Shown piece by piece: positions 52,291 to 62,479 of a stretch of DNA of 64,000 nt. Every line of letters begins with the position of its first letter. Position 1 is the first letter of the stretch. The stretch comes from Onchidella celtica. Its lineage: Eukaryota > Mollusca > Gastropoda > Systellommatophora > Onchidiidae. The position numbers were made by a program, and so were the translations under genes. The stretch covers positions 35,803,350 through 35,867,349 of the forward strand of contig OZ007575.1 of the NCBI GenBank assembly GCA_963931925.1. Direction: 5' to 3'. Below the pieces are notes generated by a model. The model was not told where the DNA came from, ran no database searches, and worked only from the letters and a program-made list of their open reading frames with translations.

Positions 52291-54767
52291 TTTTTTAAAA
52301 ACAAGTCAAGACCGTAGTTTATTTCAACTTTAGTTTGAATTGTTCATTATCACTGTCATCAGATATCATACTGAAGCATACATTTTTGACTCTTGTAAAT
52401 TATGATACATTTAAAAGGACATAAACATGCTTAAAAAGCATTGATATACAAAAGGATTGAAAATCCATTGAAACTGATATGATTAAACTTTAACACTAAT
52501 TTTACTTGTGTCCGTTGGTATTATTATTGTTCTGGTTTTTTTATAATTAGTTGTCCATGAGTTAAACATATGTATTGTAATTTTTTTGTTTGGCACCACT
52601 AACATATACTTAGTGGCAAGGTATGAACTAATTATAAGACTCATAAGTGTAAAGTTATCTGAATCTTATTTTAATTTTTGAAAATCAGACATGTGCTTGA
52701 TATGTCGGAACAATTAGATCTACATACAAAGTTACACTGATGCAGAGAGAAAGGCCAGAAAAGAATACATAGAGAAAAAAACAACAACAACATTTTAACA
52801 ACTGAACTGGCAGATGGTGCAATTCCATCATCCAGCAGACATTAAATACTTCACACAAAACTAAATACATACTAAAATTGTTTCACATAATGAATTTAAC
52901 CTGTCCAGATCAACTTGAAACGTTACAGAAAGCTAACCAGTAATATACAATAATAACAATAAGAAAACCAAATCATCTTATTTACTCTTGAAAATAAAGA
53001 GAATATAATCAATATCAGAATCACCATCATCTTGGAATAATACAAAGATAAGAGGGAATATAAAAATGACCTACACATCATTCTAGAATCTACAAGCAGC
53101 AATAATATATATGTACCAAGTACATGTAAAAAAAAATGTTAAATCTTTTCAACTATTCAAGTAGAACTGGACTGAAAGCTTTAGCGAAGTAGCTCTGATA
53201 GTCATGTAAAATGACAGATTAAATCCACTGAGACAACAGTGCATTGCAGAAAGTAATTATAGTATGTTATGGCAAAAATTCGATGGATCATGTTGCATGA
53301 ACATGTCTTGTTAGTAAATTCTTTGATAGCGTATTTGTAGAAATGTATACATTTTATGTAGCTCATGGTTTAAGGCACTGGATTAGTGCCACTCACGTTC
53401 GTTGGCATGTTGTAGTTGTTTTTGTAGTTGGTTGCCATTGAGTAAAATTTGCACGGTACTGTTTGTTTGGCACTGACATACACCTAGTCCCAATGGATGA
53501 AATAATTAACGGACTCATAAAAATGAAGTCATTTAAAAAAAAATTTTGTGTACAAATACACAGTTGTTAAATCCCTTGGCAAGGGACGTGTTAAGCTTAG
53601 GAAGGTAAAGACGGACAAAGTCTTTCCTTTTTTTATTTTTATTTCATTTCGCTCGCGAGTGACATTCCTTTACTCACTATAAGTTATAACACATAGGTTC
53701 AATCTTTCAAATGCCTTGCAAACTAATCCAGTGTCTTAAACTGTAATGTACATGAAATGTATATCTTTCTACAAATAACCTATCAAAGAATGATACTCAC
53801 TAACAAGAAATACTGTTAATGTAACATGATCCACTGAATTTTGCCTCAACATGCTATAGATCTAATTACCTTTTACAATGCACTACTTTTGTCTCAGTGG
53901 GCTTAGTCTGTCGGCCTACACAACTGTCAAGGCTATTTAGTATTTCACTAGTTTTACTTGAATATGTCAAAAGATTTAACACGTTTTTTATATATAGTTG
54001 ATACACATACATTGCTGCTTATAAATTCTAGAATGATTTGTAGGCATTCGCTGCCATTTTTACACTCCCTCTCATATCTTTGCAATTTCCAAGATGATGA
54101 TGATGATTCTGATATTGATATTTCTCTATATTTTCAAGAGTAAATAACATGATTTCGTGTTCTTATTGTTATCATTATTACTGGTTAGCATTCTGTAACG
54201 TTTCAAGTGGATCTGGACAGGTGGAGTTCATCAGTCGCAAACATTTAGTGCCTATTTAGTTTTATGTCTGCTGGATGATGGAATTGCACTATCTGTCAGT
54301 TGGATTATCATTATTATTTTTTTCTGTGTGTTCTTTTCTGGCCTTTTCTCTCTACATCATTGCAACAAAAAATACAATGCATGTTTTACTCATGGCCAAC
54401 CAACTATCAAAATAATAATAATAATAATAATAATATCATCAACACTCACGAGTGAAATTAATGCTGAAGTCTAATCAAGTCAGTTTGAATGGATACTCAA
54501 CTCTTTTGTATATCAGTGCATTTTAAGGCATGTTTGTTCCTTCTAAAATGTATCATGATTTACAGAGTCGAGAATGTAGGCCTATGTATGCACACCAAAG
54601 TAAACTAAGGCTGAAATAAACTGTTATTATTATTTTCTCTAAATTGCATTATGACTTGTTGGTGTCAAGAATGTGTTCATGTATGTCTTAATATGATATA
54701 TGATGACAGTGATGAAGAACAGGCTGAAATAAACTGTGGTCTTGACTTGTTTTTAAAGAAAAAGCAG

Positions 54768-54931
54768 GGGGTATAATCTGGACTGGGGGGGTATAATCTG
54801 GCCTAGCCCAAAGTAACCCCGGGGTATAAACTGGCCTAGCCCAGAATATACCCCGGGGGATATTCTGGGCTAGGCCAGTTTAACCCCGGGTATATTCTGG
54901 GCGGGGGGTATATTTTGGCCTGTTACACCGG
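54768..54931. repeat. palindromic right tip of the foldback element
   Basis: Mirror of the left tip: 'ggggtataatctggcctagc', 'accccggggtataaactggc', 'ataccccgggggatattctg' and 'ggctaggccagtttaacccc'. Two AATAAA signals (in 'gctgaaataaactg' near 54614 and 54732) lie just inside, pointing outward. Confidence 0.85.
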
Positions 54932-56000
54932 AACAGCTAGAAAAGTTTTATTTCATCACTTGATGCTAGGCTGAACTGCACCGAAAAAAAATCAACACCA
55001 AAACAGACGTAAAGGCTTGTCCCATTGAAATTTTAAGTTGAAATTTGAAGAGCGAGAAGCTACAAAAATAATTGTCTCGCCCCCCCCCCCTTTTAATATT
55101 ATAGATGGACAGTTGGCATATATATGATTTTAATTCTCCTAATTACTGTGTATATGTCTCCAAGGTGGGCAAGAGATCCGATACTAAATCAACGAACTAC
55201 ATTGACCCGCTCCGCGCTTTTATATTCAACAAGACAAACTTGTCATAGTCACAAACCGATTACGCGACACAGCCCTAAGAAAAGTAAAACTGGATTGTAA
55301 GCTTATAACTCAAGCAGAGACCAATCACCAGTTTATATAACATTTTTAAAAAAAAAAGGAAAAACGTGCAGTTCCGGAATTTTAGAGGTCAGCTCAATAA
55401 CGGAGCTCGCCTCGAGTCTCATCGTCAAATTTCCCAAATGAATATATAATCTGCCTTGTCTGTCACATTTATGATATCAGATTTGCTGTCACATTTGCTA
55501 TGGGGGTGCCTAATAATTAATAATTTCATTCCAAGCATTGTCCTTTGATCGTGTGCATGTGGCAAGCAACGTGACAGTGACTTGGACGATACTAACAAGA
55601 AAAACAGAGTATAGTTATGCAGTTTAAATGTACCTGAAACATAATATATTTATACAAGGGGACCAAAAAGTTCCATCCACAGGCAATTTTGTTTATTTGA
55701 AGAACTTGCGTGCTCCAATGCTCTTGACAGGCAAGTTAAAAACTTGAAGACCGAGGTGGATTGCCCGGTACTGACCAATCACTGATGTTCGTGTCATTTT
55801 TCCGCACGCCGTTTCTGTTATCATTAGACAGACATTTGTCTTTCTAAATTTTGTCTTCATTCAGTACTTTTCTTTTTCCTCATGACACAGATCAGCCAGT
55901 ATAGGCCTAAAATAATAATCTACGTCATAAGATATAAAAGTACAAATCGTACGGGAGGTGTTGGGTCACAATAGCTAAATCAAAATGAAAACTTTCTCTC
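54932..56000. other. no gene recognised; possible mariner-like end at 55654
   Basis: 'tatacaaggggaccaaaaag' near 55652 is reminiscent of a mariner-type terminus, but no partner end or transposase was found. A poly-C run lies at 55080-55090. The rest is unique-looking. Confidence 0.35.
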
Positions 56001-56008
56001 TCTCTCTC

Positions 56009-56783
56009 TGTCACAGGTTCCCAAGACGTGGTCTCCTGATCACAAAAACAACAAAAACGAACAACGTTTACCCCGAATAACCCATCTCCCACAACAACAG
56101 AAAACGCAACGCTACTGTGCTGAGGAAGGATAGAATAGACGAGGATACACAAGATAGACAACACACTATGACGATACAATCATAAAACGTGATAAACTAC
56201 TTCCCTCACTCAAAGACAACATGAGTCATACGCTCGAATTCATACACAATTTATACACTTTATCATTAATTTTAAAATAGAATTACACCTAAAATATTTA
56301 TCAATACAATCACTCACCACCCCCTTCACATATCATTATCAATCTCTCGTACTTATGGACATCACTCACCACCCCCTTCACCTATCATTATCAATCTCTC
56401 GTACTTATGTCCTTTCTCCTGTCCTCCAAATACTTAACTTCTCTTCACTGTCTTCTATTATTCACCACTCGAGACGACCTACACTGTCGTCGGAAACACC
56501 ATCACTGGAACGATCTACACTGTCGCCAGCATTCACCACTCGAGACGACCTGTCCCCTTCAAGGTGTACAACCAGAATCCCCTCCAGTCCCCCTACGTGT
56601 CGTTGACTTTCCTCATTCTCCCAGTTCACTGCTAGGCACGTCCGTGTTTTTCAAGTGAATCAACTTTAACTTTTCACGCTTTCACTCACCCTTCCGTTCC
56701 TCCGTGCACTCACTCGACTTTCATACATAGGTGTACCCACAGAGGCGTCACCCTTCCATTATTAATGAAAACCTCTCTTGACA
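56009..56783 (+). mobile_element. solo-LTR-like element, 775 bp, TSD CTCTC
   Basis: Starts TGTCACAGGTTCCC and ends CTCTTGACA, with CTCTC on both sides. The insertion is in a (CT)n run, so the duplication is weak evidence. C-rich plus strand, no ORF, and the same TGTCAC...GACA ends as 11903-12997 and 29720-30868. Confidence 0.55.
56310..56412. repeat. tandem duplication of ~52 bp inside the LTR-like element
   Basis: 'atcactcaccacccccttca' through 'caatctctcgtacttatg' occurs twice in succession. Confidence 0.9.
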
Positions 56784-57089
56784 CTCTCTCTCTCTAATGC
56801 GCCACAAAAAAAAAACAACAAGCTGGCAAATCGCCTCGTGTGAAGAGGCTGACGCAGAAGATGAAAGTCTAGGAAACGAAAACAGAAAAAAAATATGTTG
56901 ATTATTTTTTTCTCTTTTCTAAATAATTGGCAGTCATGAGTTAAAAGGGTACAGTTGAGATGGGACACAGAAAGGTTATGTCACCTATAGAGCAAAACCT
57001 GTGGGGGATGGGGGGGGGGGGCTTTTAACAAAAATCAGTTGAAAAAAATTGGAGGCCAACAGCCGACCAAACAATTTTCCAGTGGAGGG

Positions 57090-57385
57090 GGCAAAGAGAG
57101 AGAGAGAGGAAGAGAGAGAACAGATAGAGAGAGAGAGAGAGACAGAGAGAGAGACGGAGAGACAGAGAGAGAAAGAAAGAGAGAGAGAAATACGGTTTAT
57201 TTGCGAAGCTCCACAATATAAGGTGAGTCACGAGAAAACTGAATTGCTCACCGACTACCACCGATTTTTTTTTTTTACATACCCGAGAGAGAGTAGGAGA
57301 GAGAGTGAGAGAGAGTTAAAGAGAGAGGGACAGGGAGGGATAGAACTGAGAGAGAGAAGGCGAGAGTGAGAGAGGAGTGGGTTTA
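57090..57385. repeat. interrupted (GA)n tracts and a ~187-bp direct duplication
   Basis: GA-rich tracts lie at 57094-57190 and 57285-57378. 'gtttatttgcgaagctccac', then 'gagaaaactgaa' and 'gctcacc', follow each tract (57195-57253 and 57380-57439), so a unit of GA tract plus flank is duplicated. Confidence 0.85.
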
Positions 57386-57778
57386 TTTGCGAAGCTCCAC
57401 GGTGCAAGATGTGTCATGAGAAAACTGAACCGCTCACCACAAAGCCCCTCCCCCTTCTCCTTTACATGCCCCAAGACATGCTCACAAGTACTTTTTATCA
57501 GCTCACTCTGTTTCATGTGTTGCACAGAATCAGGGGCGTCTTTGTGAATGTTTTAAGGGGAAAATGCCCGCCCAGTCTCTATGTTTCACAACTTCAGACT
57601 TCAGAAGTCAGGTGTGTTAGGTTGCTTACAGAGAGAACGCTTGTCGCTTGAGAAAGCTCGCGCCTGAAAGTAAGCGCCTGTTAAAAAGCGCTTGGTGAAT
57701 ATTGAGGGGCACACAGATAACGCTTGTCGCTAGCGCTTGCTTTGGGCACCATCTGAAAATGAGAGTTAATTTGGCGCC

Positions 57779-58114
57779 ATGCGGCTATTACTGGACAGTG
57801 TTTTACCTAAACTTATCTTTGGAAAACGAAAGAGAAAAGCTGTTCATGAAATTCATCAGAAACGAAGAGAAGAAGGTGAATATCATCACCTGTTTCCTCG
57901 ATTGAAAAACCACCCCAATCGATTTCATTCATACATGAGAATGTGTCTCGACACATTTTATTACATCTTGGGAAAAATAGAACCTAAAATAATTAAGACC
58001 TGGTGCAACTGGCATCAAGCCATAATGGCAAATGCACGCCTTGTCATCACGCTAGTCAAGCTTCACTCAGTTTTTAAAAAAATGAAACACAGACACTGTG
58101 TTATCAAGTATTGA
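57779..58114 (+). pseudogene. PIF/Harbinger transposase, N-terminal fragment
   Basis: Reads KRKRKAVHEIHQKRREEGEY, HHLFPRLKNHPNRFHSYMRM, FYYILGKIEPKI and later ARLVITL. This is the N-terminal helix-turn-helix region that precedes the DDE nuclease in Harbinger transposases (order: basic block, GE(Y/F)..L, RF..Y.RM...F..LL..I.P.I, RL..TLRFLA). The frame then degenerates and stops, and no catalytic domain remains. Upstream 57655-57760 has repeated 'acgcttgtcgct' words that may be subterminal repeats. Confidence 0.75.
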
Positions 58115-58115
58115 A

Positions 58116-58860
58116 TTTTTTTTATTTTTTTTTATACTTTATTCTCAGCACAGCTGTGATGAGCGATTCGACATCCATTTGTTGATGTTATAATAAACTA
58201 CTGTGCGCTACACCCTAGGCCTGACTTCTCTGCAGACAACATAGCTTAGCCCCTTCAATAAACTACTGTACACGTAATTTAAAAAAAAAAAGGCCTAACT
58301 TCTCTGATCGTAGAGGATGGTGGCTTCTAATAAGTGGGCCTGTCATATATTTAAATTTGGTTACTTGATCTTTTTCTTCTCCCCCTCTCACTTTTCTCTC
58401 TCTCTCTCTCTCTCTCCCTTCTCTCTGTACCTCCACTTTGAATATATTCACAGAACTACAGCGGATTTCATCCTCTGCCTCCCCCTCTCCCACATATAAA
58501 CCCTTCAATACTTTTCAAGCGTAGTTCAGATTGTTTCGTTAGTTTTAGTTTGGATGCAACTAATAGTTTAAAAATTTTGTGAAGATAATGTGCTGAAACG
58601 AAAGTGACGCAGGCACTGTGTCGAACCTTCCATATGACTGAAATGGTACTAGATCTACATGTAATACTGATGACAGGTGTTGGATTTAGAGACAAGATAG
58701 GCACTGCTGACTCTGCCGACATATAATTTTATGCTTGTATACGGTGTTTCTCCAGGTGATTATTATTATTATTATTTTCAGTCTGAAGCATGAATATAAG
58801 CCTACTAATTTTTGTTGGAATCTTTGACTATAAAATACATAAATTACTAATGAACGTAAA
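58116..58860. other. no gene recognised
   Basis: Poly-T near 58110-58130, a (CT)n run at 58398-58420 and a TTA run near 58762. No supported exon. Confidence 0.4.
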
Positions 58861-58863
58861 GTC

Positions 58864-59074
58864 GGGAGGTCCTCCGCCCGTCCGCGCCAGTCAAGAAAAC
58901 ACACTAAAGAGGGGACTTTTGAGCGGGCTTATCAAAAGGTTGGGTTTAGTATTTGTATGGGACAAAGAAAGAAGAAAGAAAGAACGAACACGCGGGTTAG
59001 GGGAGGTCTTCATCATATTATGTTTAACTTTTTGGTAAGTGGCGCGGACGGGGGAAGACCTTCCGAAAATTCTA
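58864..59074. mobile_element. ~210-bp TIR element (MITE)
   Basis: The left end 'gggaggtcctccgcccgtcc' plus 'gcgcca' pairs with the reverse complement of the right end, 'ggaaggtcttcccccgtccg' plus 'cgcca'. GC-rich ends on an AT-rich core. No ORF. Confidence 0.7.
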
Positions 59075-59740
59075 AGCGAGGTTTTATTTATTGTTCGAGT
59101 ATCCATTCCATTTTAATTATTCACTCCGCACTATTCGAGTCGTGACTGAGATTAGGCAGTTAATCAGCAGTGTTATTAGCGCATTCACTATAAATCACAC
59201 AATGCTAGAACAGGATCTAGGACTAAACAGAAAGATGACAGTGAGGGTCGTTTATTAGAAGGGATGGGCATAATTTGTGACTCACTAAACAAAAACTGTA
59301 GATGAGAAGAGGGAATATCAAACTCTGAAAAGAAAGAGGAAAAAAAACAACCCTAACACCTTTAAAATCAACTGAGTTATTCTGCTAACCTCTTTTGACT
59401 AGGTGTAAAAGAACAATGTGGACATCTTGATATGATTTATTGTGATCTGGGTGTGGTTCATCTGAAAGGCCAGTTGAAATATAGCTGCATCTATTATCTA
59501 AATCCACTGAATTTCAGCTAGTTTTACTTCAACAATCGGTGCAACAGTATTGTTTTGTTAACTTTGGGCCGTGTTGGTGTCGATCTGCATAATTTTAGTA
59601 TTTTGACAAAAATGCAACGTAAATTACATTCTGAAAAGAAAGATGCTTTGGATATTTTGAATTATATTCATCGGCAAATACGCATATATATATAATATGT
59701 TATAATAAGAACATATAATATATTATGTCAGGTATGGAAA
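59075..59740. other. no gene recognised
   Basis: AT-rich DNA with a TA-rich tract at 59682-59728. No domain. Confidence 0.4.
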
Positions 59741-59749
59741 CATACCTGA

Positions 59750-59935
59750 CAAAACGACAGAGGCGGAATGAAAACACTCGCCAAAGTGAACCCAAAAGAC
59801 TGACCTGCAATCACTGCCATCGCACTCTCGGGTCAAACATTGGTAGAATAAGCCACGAGAGAAGCTGTCAGTCAAAGTGAAAGTGAATATTCTAGCTGCT
59901 AAGACCGTCTGTAAAGACGCTAAAGGCCATATATA
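59750..59935 (+). mobile_element. LINE ORF2 C-terminal zinc-finger fragment with 3' tail
   Basis: The reading LTCNHCHRTLGSNIGRISHE then RSC has the C-x2-C...IGR.SH.R.C finger of invertebrate LINE C-termini, as at 1962-2200 on the other strand. It is followed within 60 bp by 'ccatatataatatattata', a TA-type tail. A small palindrome 'gtcaggtatggaaacatacctgac' style (59731-59754) precedes it. Confidence 0.6.
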
Positions 59936-59989
59936 ATATATTATATACTATATGTATATTGCCAAAATATTCTGTTGCTGGACAAGAAC

Positions 59990-61760
59990 ATTTTACCCCT
60001 ACATATAGGATTTAAGTCAGAACAAGTAGTATTCTGATCAGGTTGTCAACATCAGAACGATGTCATTCCTAGGTGAAAACTTGATGTCAGACCTGCGTAG
60101 AATTCTTACATCAGATTGATTTAGAAAAAATGACATCATTCCTATGTACGATTTAAGTCGGACCAAAGCAGTATTTCGAGCATATTGCCAACATCGGAAC
60201 ATTGTAATGCCTATGGCAAACTTGATGTCAATCCTACATAGAATTTCTACGTCATATTGATGTGGAAAAAAAATGATGTCATTCCTAAGTCAGATTTGAG
60301 TCGGAATAAAGTATAAGTCTGACCAGATTGCTACATCAGAACGGTGTCATTCCTAGGGTCAAACTTGATGTCAATCTTACGTAGAATTCCTGCATCAGAA
60401 TGATGTAGATAAAAATGACGTCATTCTTTGTGTCGGATTTAAGTCAGAAGAAAGTTGTATTTTGATCAGATTGTCAACATTGGAACAATGTCATTCATAG
60501 GTGCAAACTTGATGTCAATCCTGCATAGAATTCCTACATTATATTGATGTTGAAAAAACAATGTCATCCCTGTCTCAGATTTAAGTCAGAATAAAGTCAT
60601 ATTTTGATCAGAATGCCCACATCGTAACAATAATTGTCATTCTTATGTGCAAACCTGATGTCAGTCCTACATAGCACATAGGATTGATGTAAAGAAAATG
60701 ACATCATTCCTATGTTGGATTTAAGTCAGAACAAAATAGTATTCTGATCAGATTGCCAACATCAGAACAATATGCAATGTCATTCCTAGATGCAAACTTG
60801 ACGTCAATCCTAGGTAAAATTCCTACATCGGATTGATATAGAAAGAAATGACACCATTACTAAATAGGATTTAAGTCAGAACAAAGTCATGTTTCAATAG
60901 TACAATCATGTATTATTAATATCGGAACAATATCATTTCTGTGTGCAAACTTGATGTCAATTTACATAGAATTCCTACATCTTATTGATGTAGAAAAAAT
61001 GGTGTCATTCCTATGTAGCATTAGTCGGAACAAAATCGTATTCTGTTTGCATTGCCAACATCTTAATGATATTATACGTAAGTGCAAATTTGATGTCAAT
61101 CTTATGTAGAATTTCTACATCATATTGATGTAGAAAGAAAGATGTCGTTCCTGTGTCGGATTTAAGTCTGAACTAAGTAGTATTTTGATCACATGCCAAC
61201 ATTGGAACAATGTCATACCTAGTTGCAAACTTGATATCAGTCCTACATAGAATTTCCACATTGGATTGATGTAGAAAAGATGACATCATTCCTCTGTCGG
61301 ATTTAAGTTAGAAGAAAGTAATTATTTGATCAGATTGCCAATATCAGAATGATGCCATTCCTACAAACGATATCAACCTACGTAGAATCCCTACATCAGA
61401 TTGATATAGTAAAAAATTTACATGTCTCCTATGTCATATTTAAGTCGGAGCAAAGTCGTATACTGATCAGATTGCCAACTTCAGAACAACGCCATTCCAA
61501 CATGCAAACTTGATGTCACTCCTACATGGAATTCCTACATCAGATTGATGTAGAAAAAAATGGCATTATACCTATTTAGGATATCAGTTGGGAAAAATTA
61601 GTATTCTGATCGGATTGCCAACATCAGAACAATGCCATTCCTACATACAAACTGATGTCAATCATAGGTAGAATTCTTACATCAGATTGATGTAGAAAAA
61701 ATACCTCATTCTTATATTGAATTTAAGTCAGAACAAAGTCGTATTCTGATTGATGTTTGG
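59990..61760. repeat. satellite array, ~142-bp unit, about 12 copies
   Basis: The word 'gcaaacttgatgtcaatcc' (with variants) recurs at about 60077, 60219, 60362, 60502, 60649, 60791, 60945, 61084, 61225, 61364, 61505 and 61648, a spacing of 139-154 bp. Each unit also has 'tagaattcctacatcagatt' then 'gatgtagaaaaaatgac', a small hairpin, and 'ggatttaagtcagaacaaag'. Copies are diverged, so the array is old. No ORF. Confidence 0.95.
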
Positions 61761-61793
61761 CATACCATCCCAACCAGCCAAGAGATATGATCA

Positions 61794-62327
61794 GTGAAAC
61801 AGAGGTCTGACAAGTGTAGCTGCCAGACAAAGAAAGTTGCTCACCAGTCACTTCATGCCATTTGTTATTTTAGATACTTAAAGTCAGTGGAGGTATTTCA
61901 GCACACGAATGCAGTCATACAGAGAAAGGAGCATCCACTTGGTGCCAGCTACAAGCCTTGCAGAAAGCCAGTCACTTACAAAAAGTTACTGGTCATTTGT
62001 CGCTCGCCACATCAACAAACTACAAAGTCACATGCCACTGTCTGCATGGATATCTCATGGGTATGTCACTTGTTGTGGAATGATTTAAGTTTTTTGTTTT
62101 GTTTTTTTTTGTCTTTAATTCATCTTGTACGAGACATGTTGGTCTTTTTATCAACAAACATGGTGACTGATGAACTGCCAACAGAATTTGTGGGTGTAGG
62201 AATTCTTGAAGAACATGAGACAGTTGTCAACACAATGTTGACCTGTCTTATCAAAGAAAATCATTTCGTTTATGATCTAAAAGAGCCAAGACATACAGAT
62301 GGAAAAACATTACATCATCTCTTATAA
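61794..62327 (+). CDS. hypothetical 177-codon open frame, uncertain
   Basis: Open from MKQRSDKCSCQTKK to a stop after KTLHHLL. Cys/His residues are scattered in the first half, a hydrophobic Phe/Leu stretch is encoded by a T-rich tract (62090-62120), and the C-terminus is acidic (ELPTEFVGVGILEEHETVVN). No family recognised. 'catgg|gtatgtcac' at about 62057 could be a donor and the T-rich tract an acceptor tract, so it may be two exons. It sits between the satellite and a Harbinger remnant and could be part of a transposon's second gene. Equally it could be a chance frame. Confidence 0.25.
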   Translation: MKQRSDKCSCQTKKVAHQSLHAICYFRYLKSVEVFQHTNAVIQRKEHPLGASYKPCRKPVTYKKLLVICRSPHQQTTKSHATVCMDISWVCHLLWNDLSFLFCFFLSLIHLVRDMLVFLSTNMVTDELPTEFVGVGILEEHETVVNTMLTCLIKENHFVYDLKEPRHTDGKTLHHLL

Positions 62328-62474
62328 TTTCTTTAAATAAGTATGGAATTCTGCTTCAATTTCACGGCTTGCATATTTTGGTCGCACATACATTGAACGA
62401 GGTCATCTATTTCTTCGTTGATTATACCTTTGAGATAACCACCAGATGAAAAGTAATGTGGCGCTGTCTGCCAT
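62310..62474 (-). pseudogene. Harbinger transposase N-terminal remnant
   Basis: On the minus strand ATG at 62474 gives MADSATLLFIWWLSQRYNQR, a stop, then YVRPKYASREIEAEFHTYLK. The WVRP...R...GEF.T block is the start of Harbinger-type transposases. At least one internal stop and the lack of a DDE region make it a remnant. Confidence 0.5.
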
Positions 62475-62479
62475 GTTCT

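Larger units (their letters stand above)
52123..54931. mobile_element. 2.8-kb foldback element with ~1.25-kb inverted arms
   Basis: The left tip CCGGTGTAGCAGGCC equals the reverse complement of the right tip (CCGGTGTAACAGGCC) apart from one base. Moving inward, the arms pair along about 1.25 kb with substitutions and indels. Examples of paired blocks: 'aaacaagtcaagaccgtagt' (52303) with 54752; 'agagaaaggccagaaaagaa' (52745) with about 54340; 'gatggtgcaattccatcatc' (52814) with about 54290; 'gaaacgttacagaaagctaa' (52917) with about 54200; 'actggattagtgcc' (53377) with about 53725. The central spacer is about 53400-53710. No transposase ORF. Target duplication unclear. The architecture is that of foldback or long-TIR DNA elements; superfamily unknown. 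Confidence 0.85.

Noticed and set aside
55652..55690. Mariner-type transposon end
   Set aside because: Only one terminus-like word; no partner TIR, TA duplication or transposase.
59990..61760. Possible CRISPR or repetitive coding array
   Set aside because: Whole units are homologous with no spacers, and no open frame spans a unit; it is satellite DNA.
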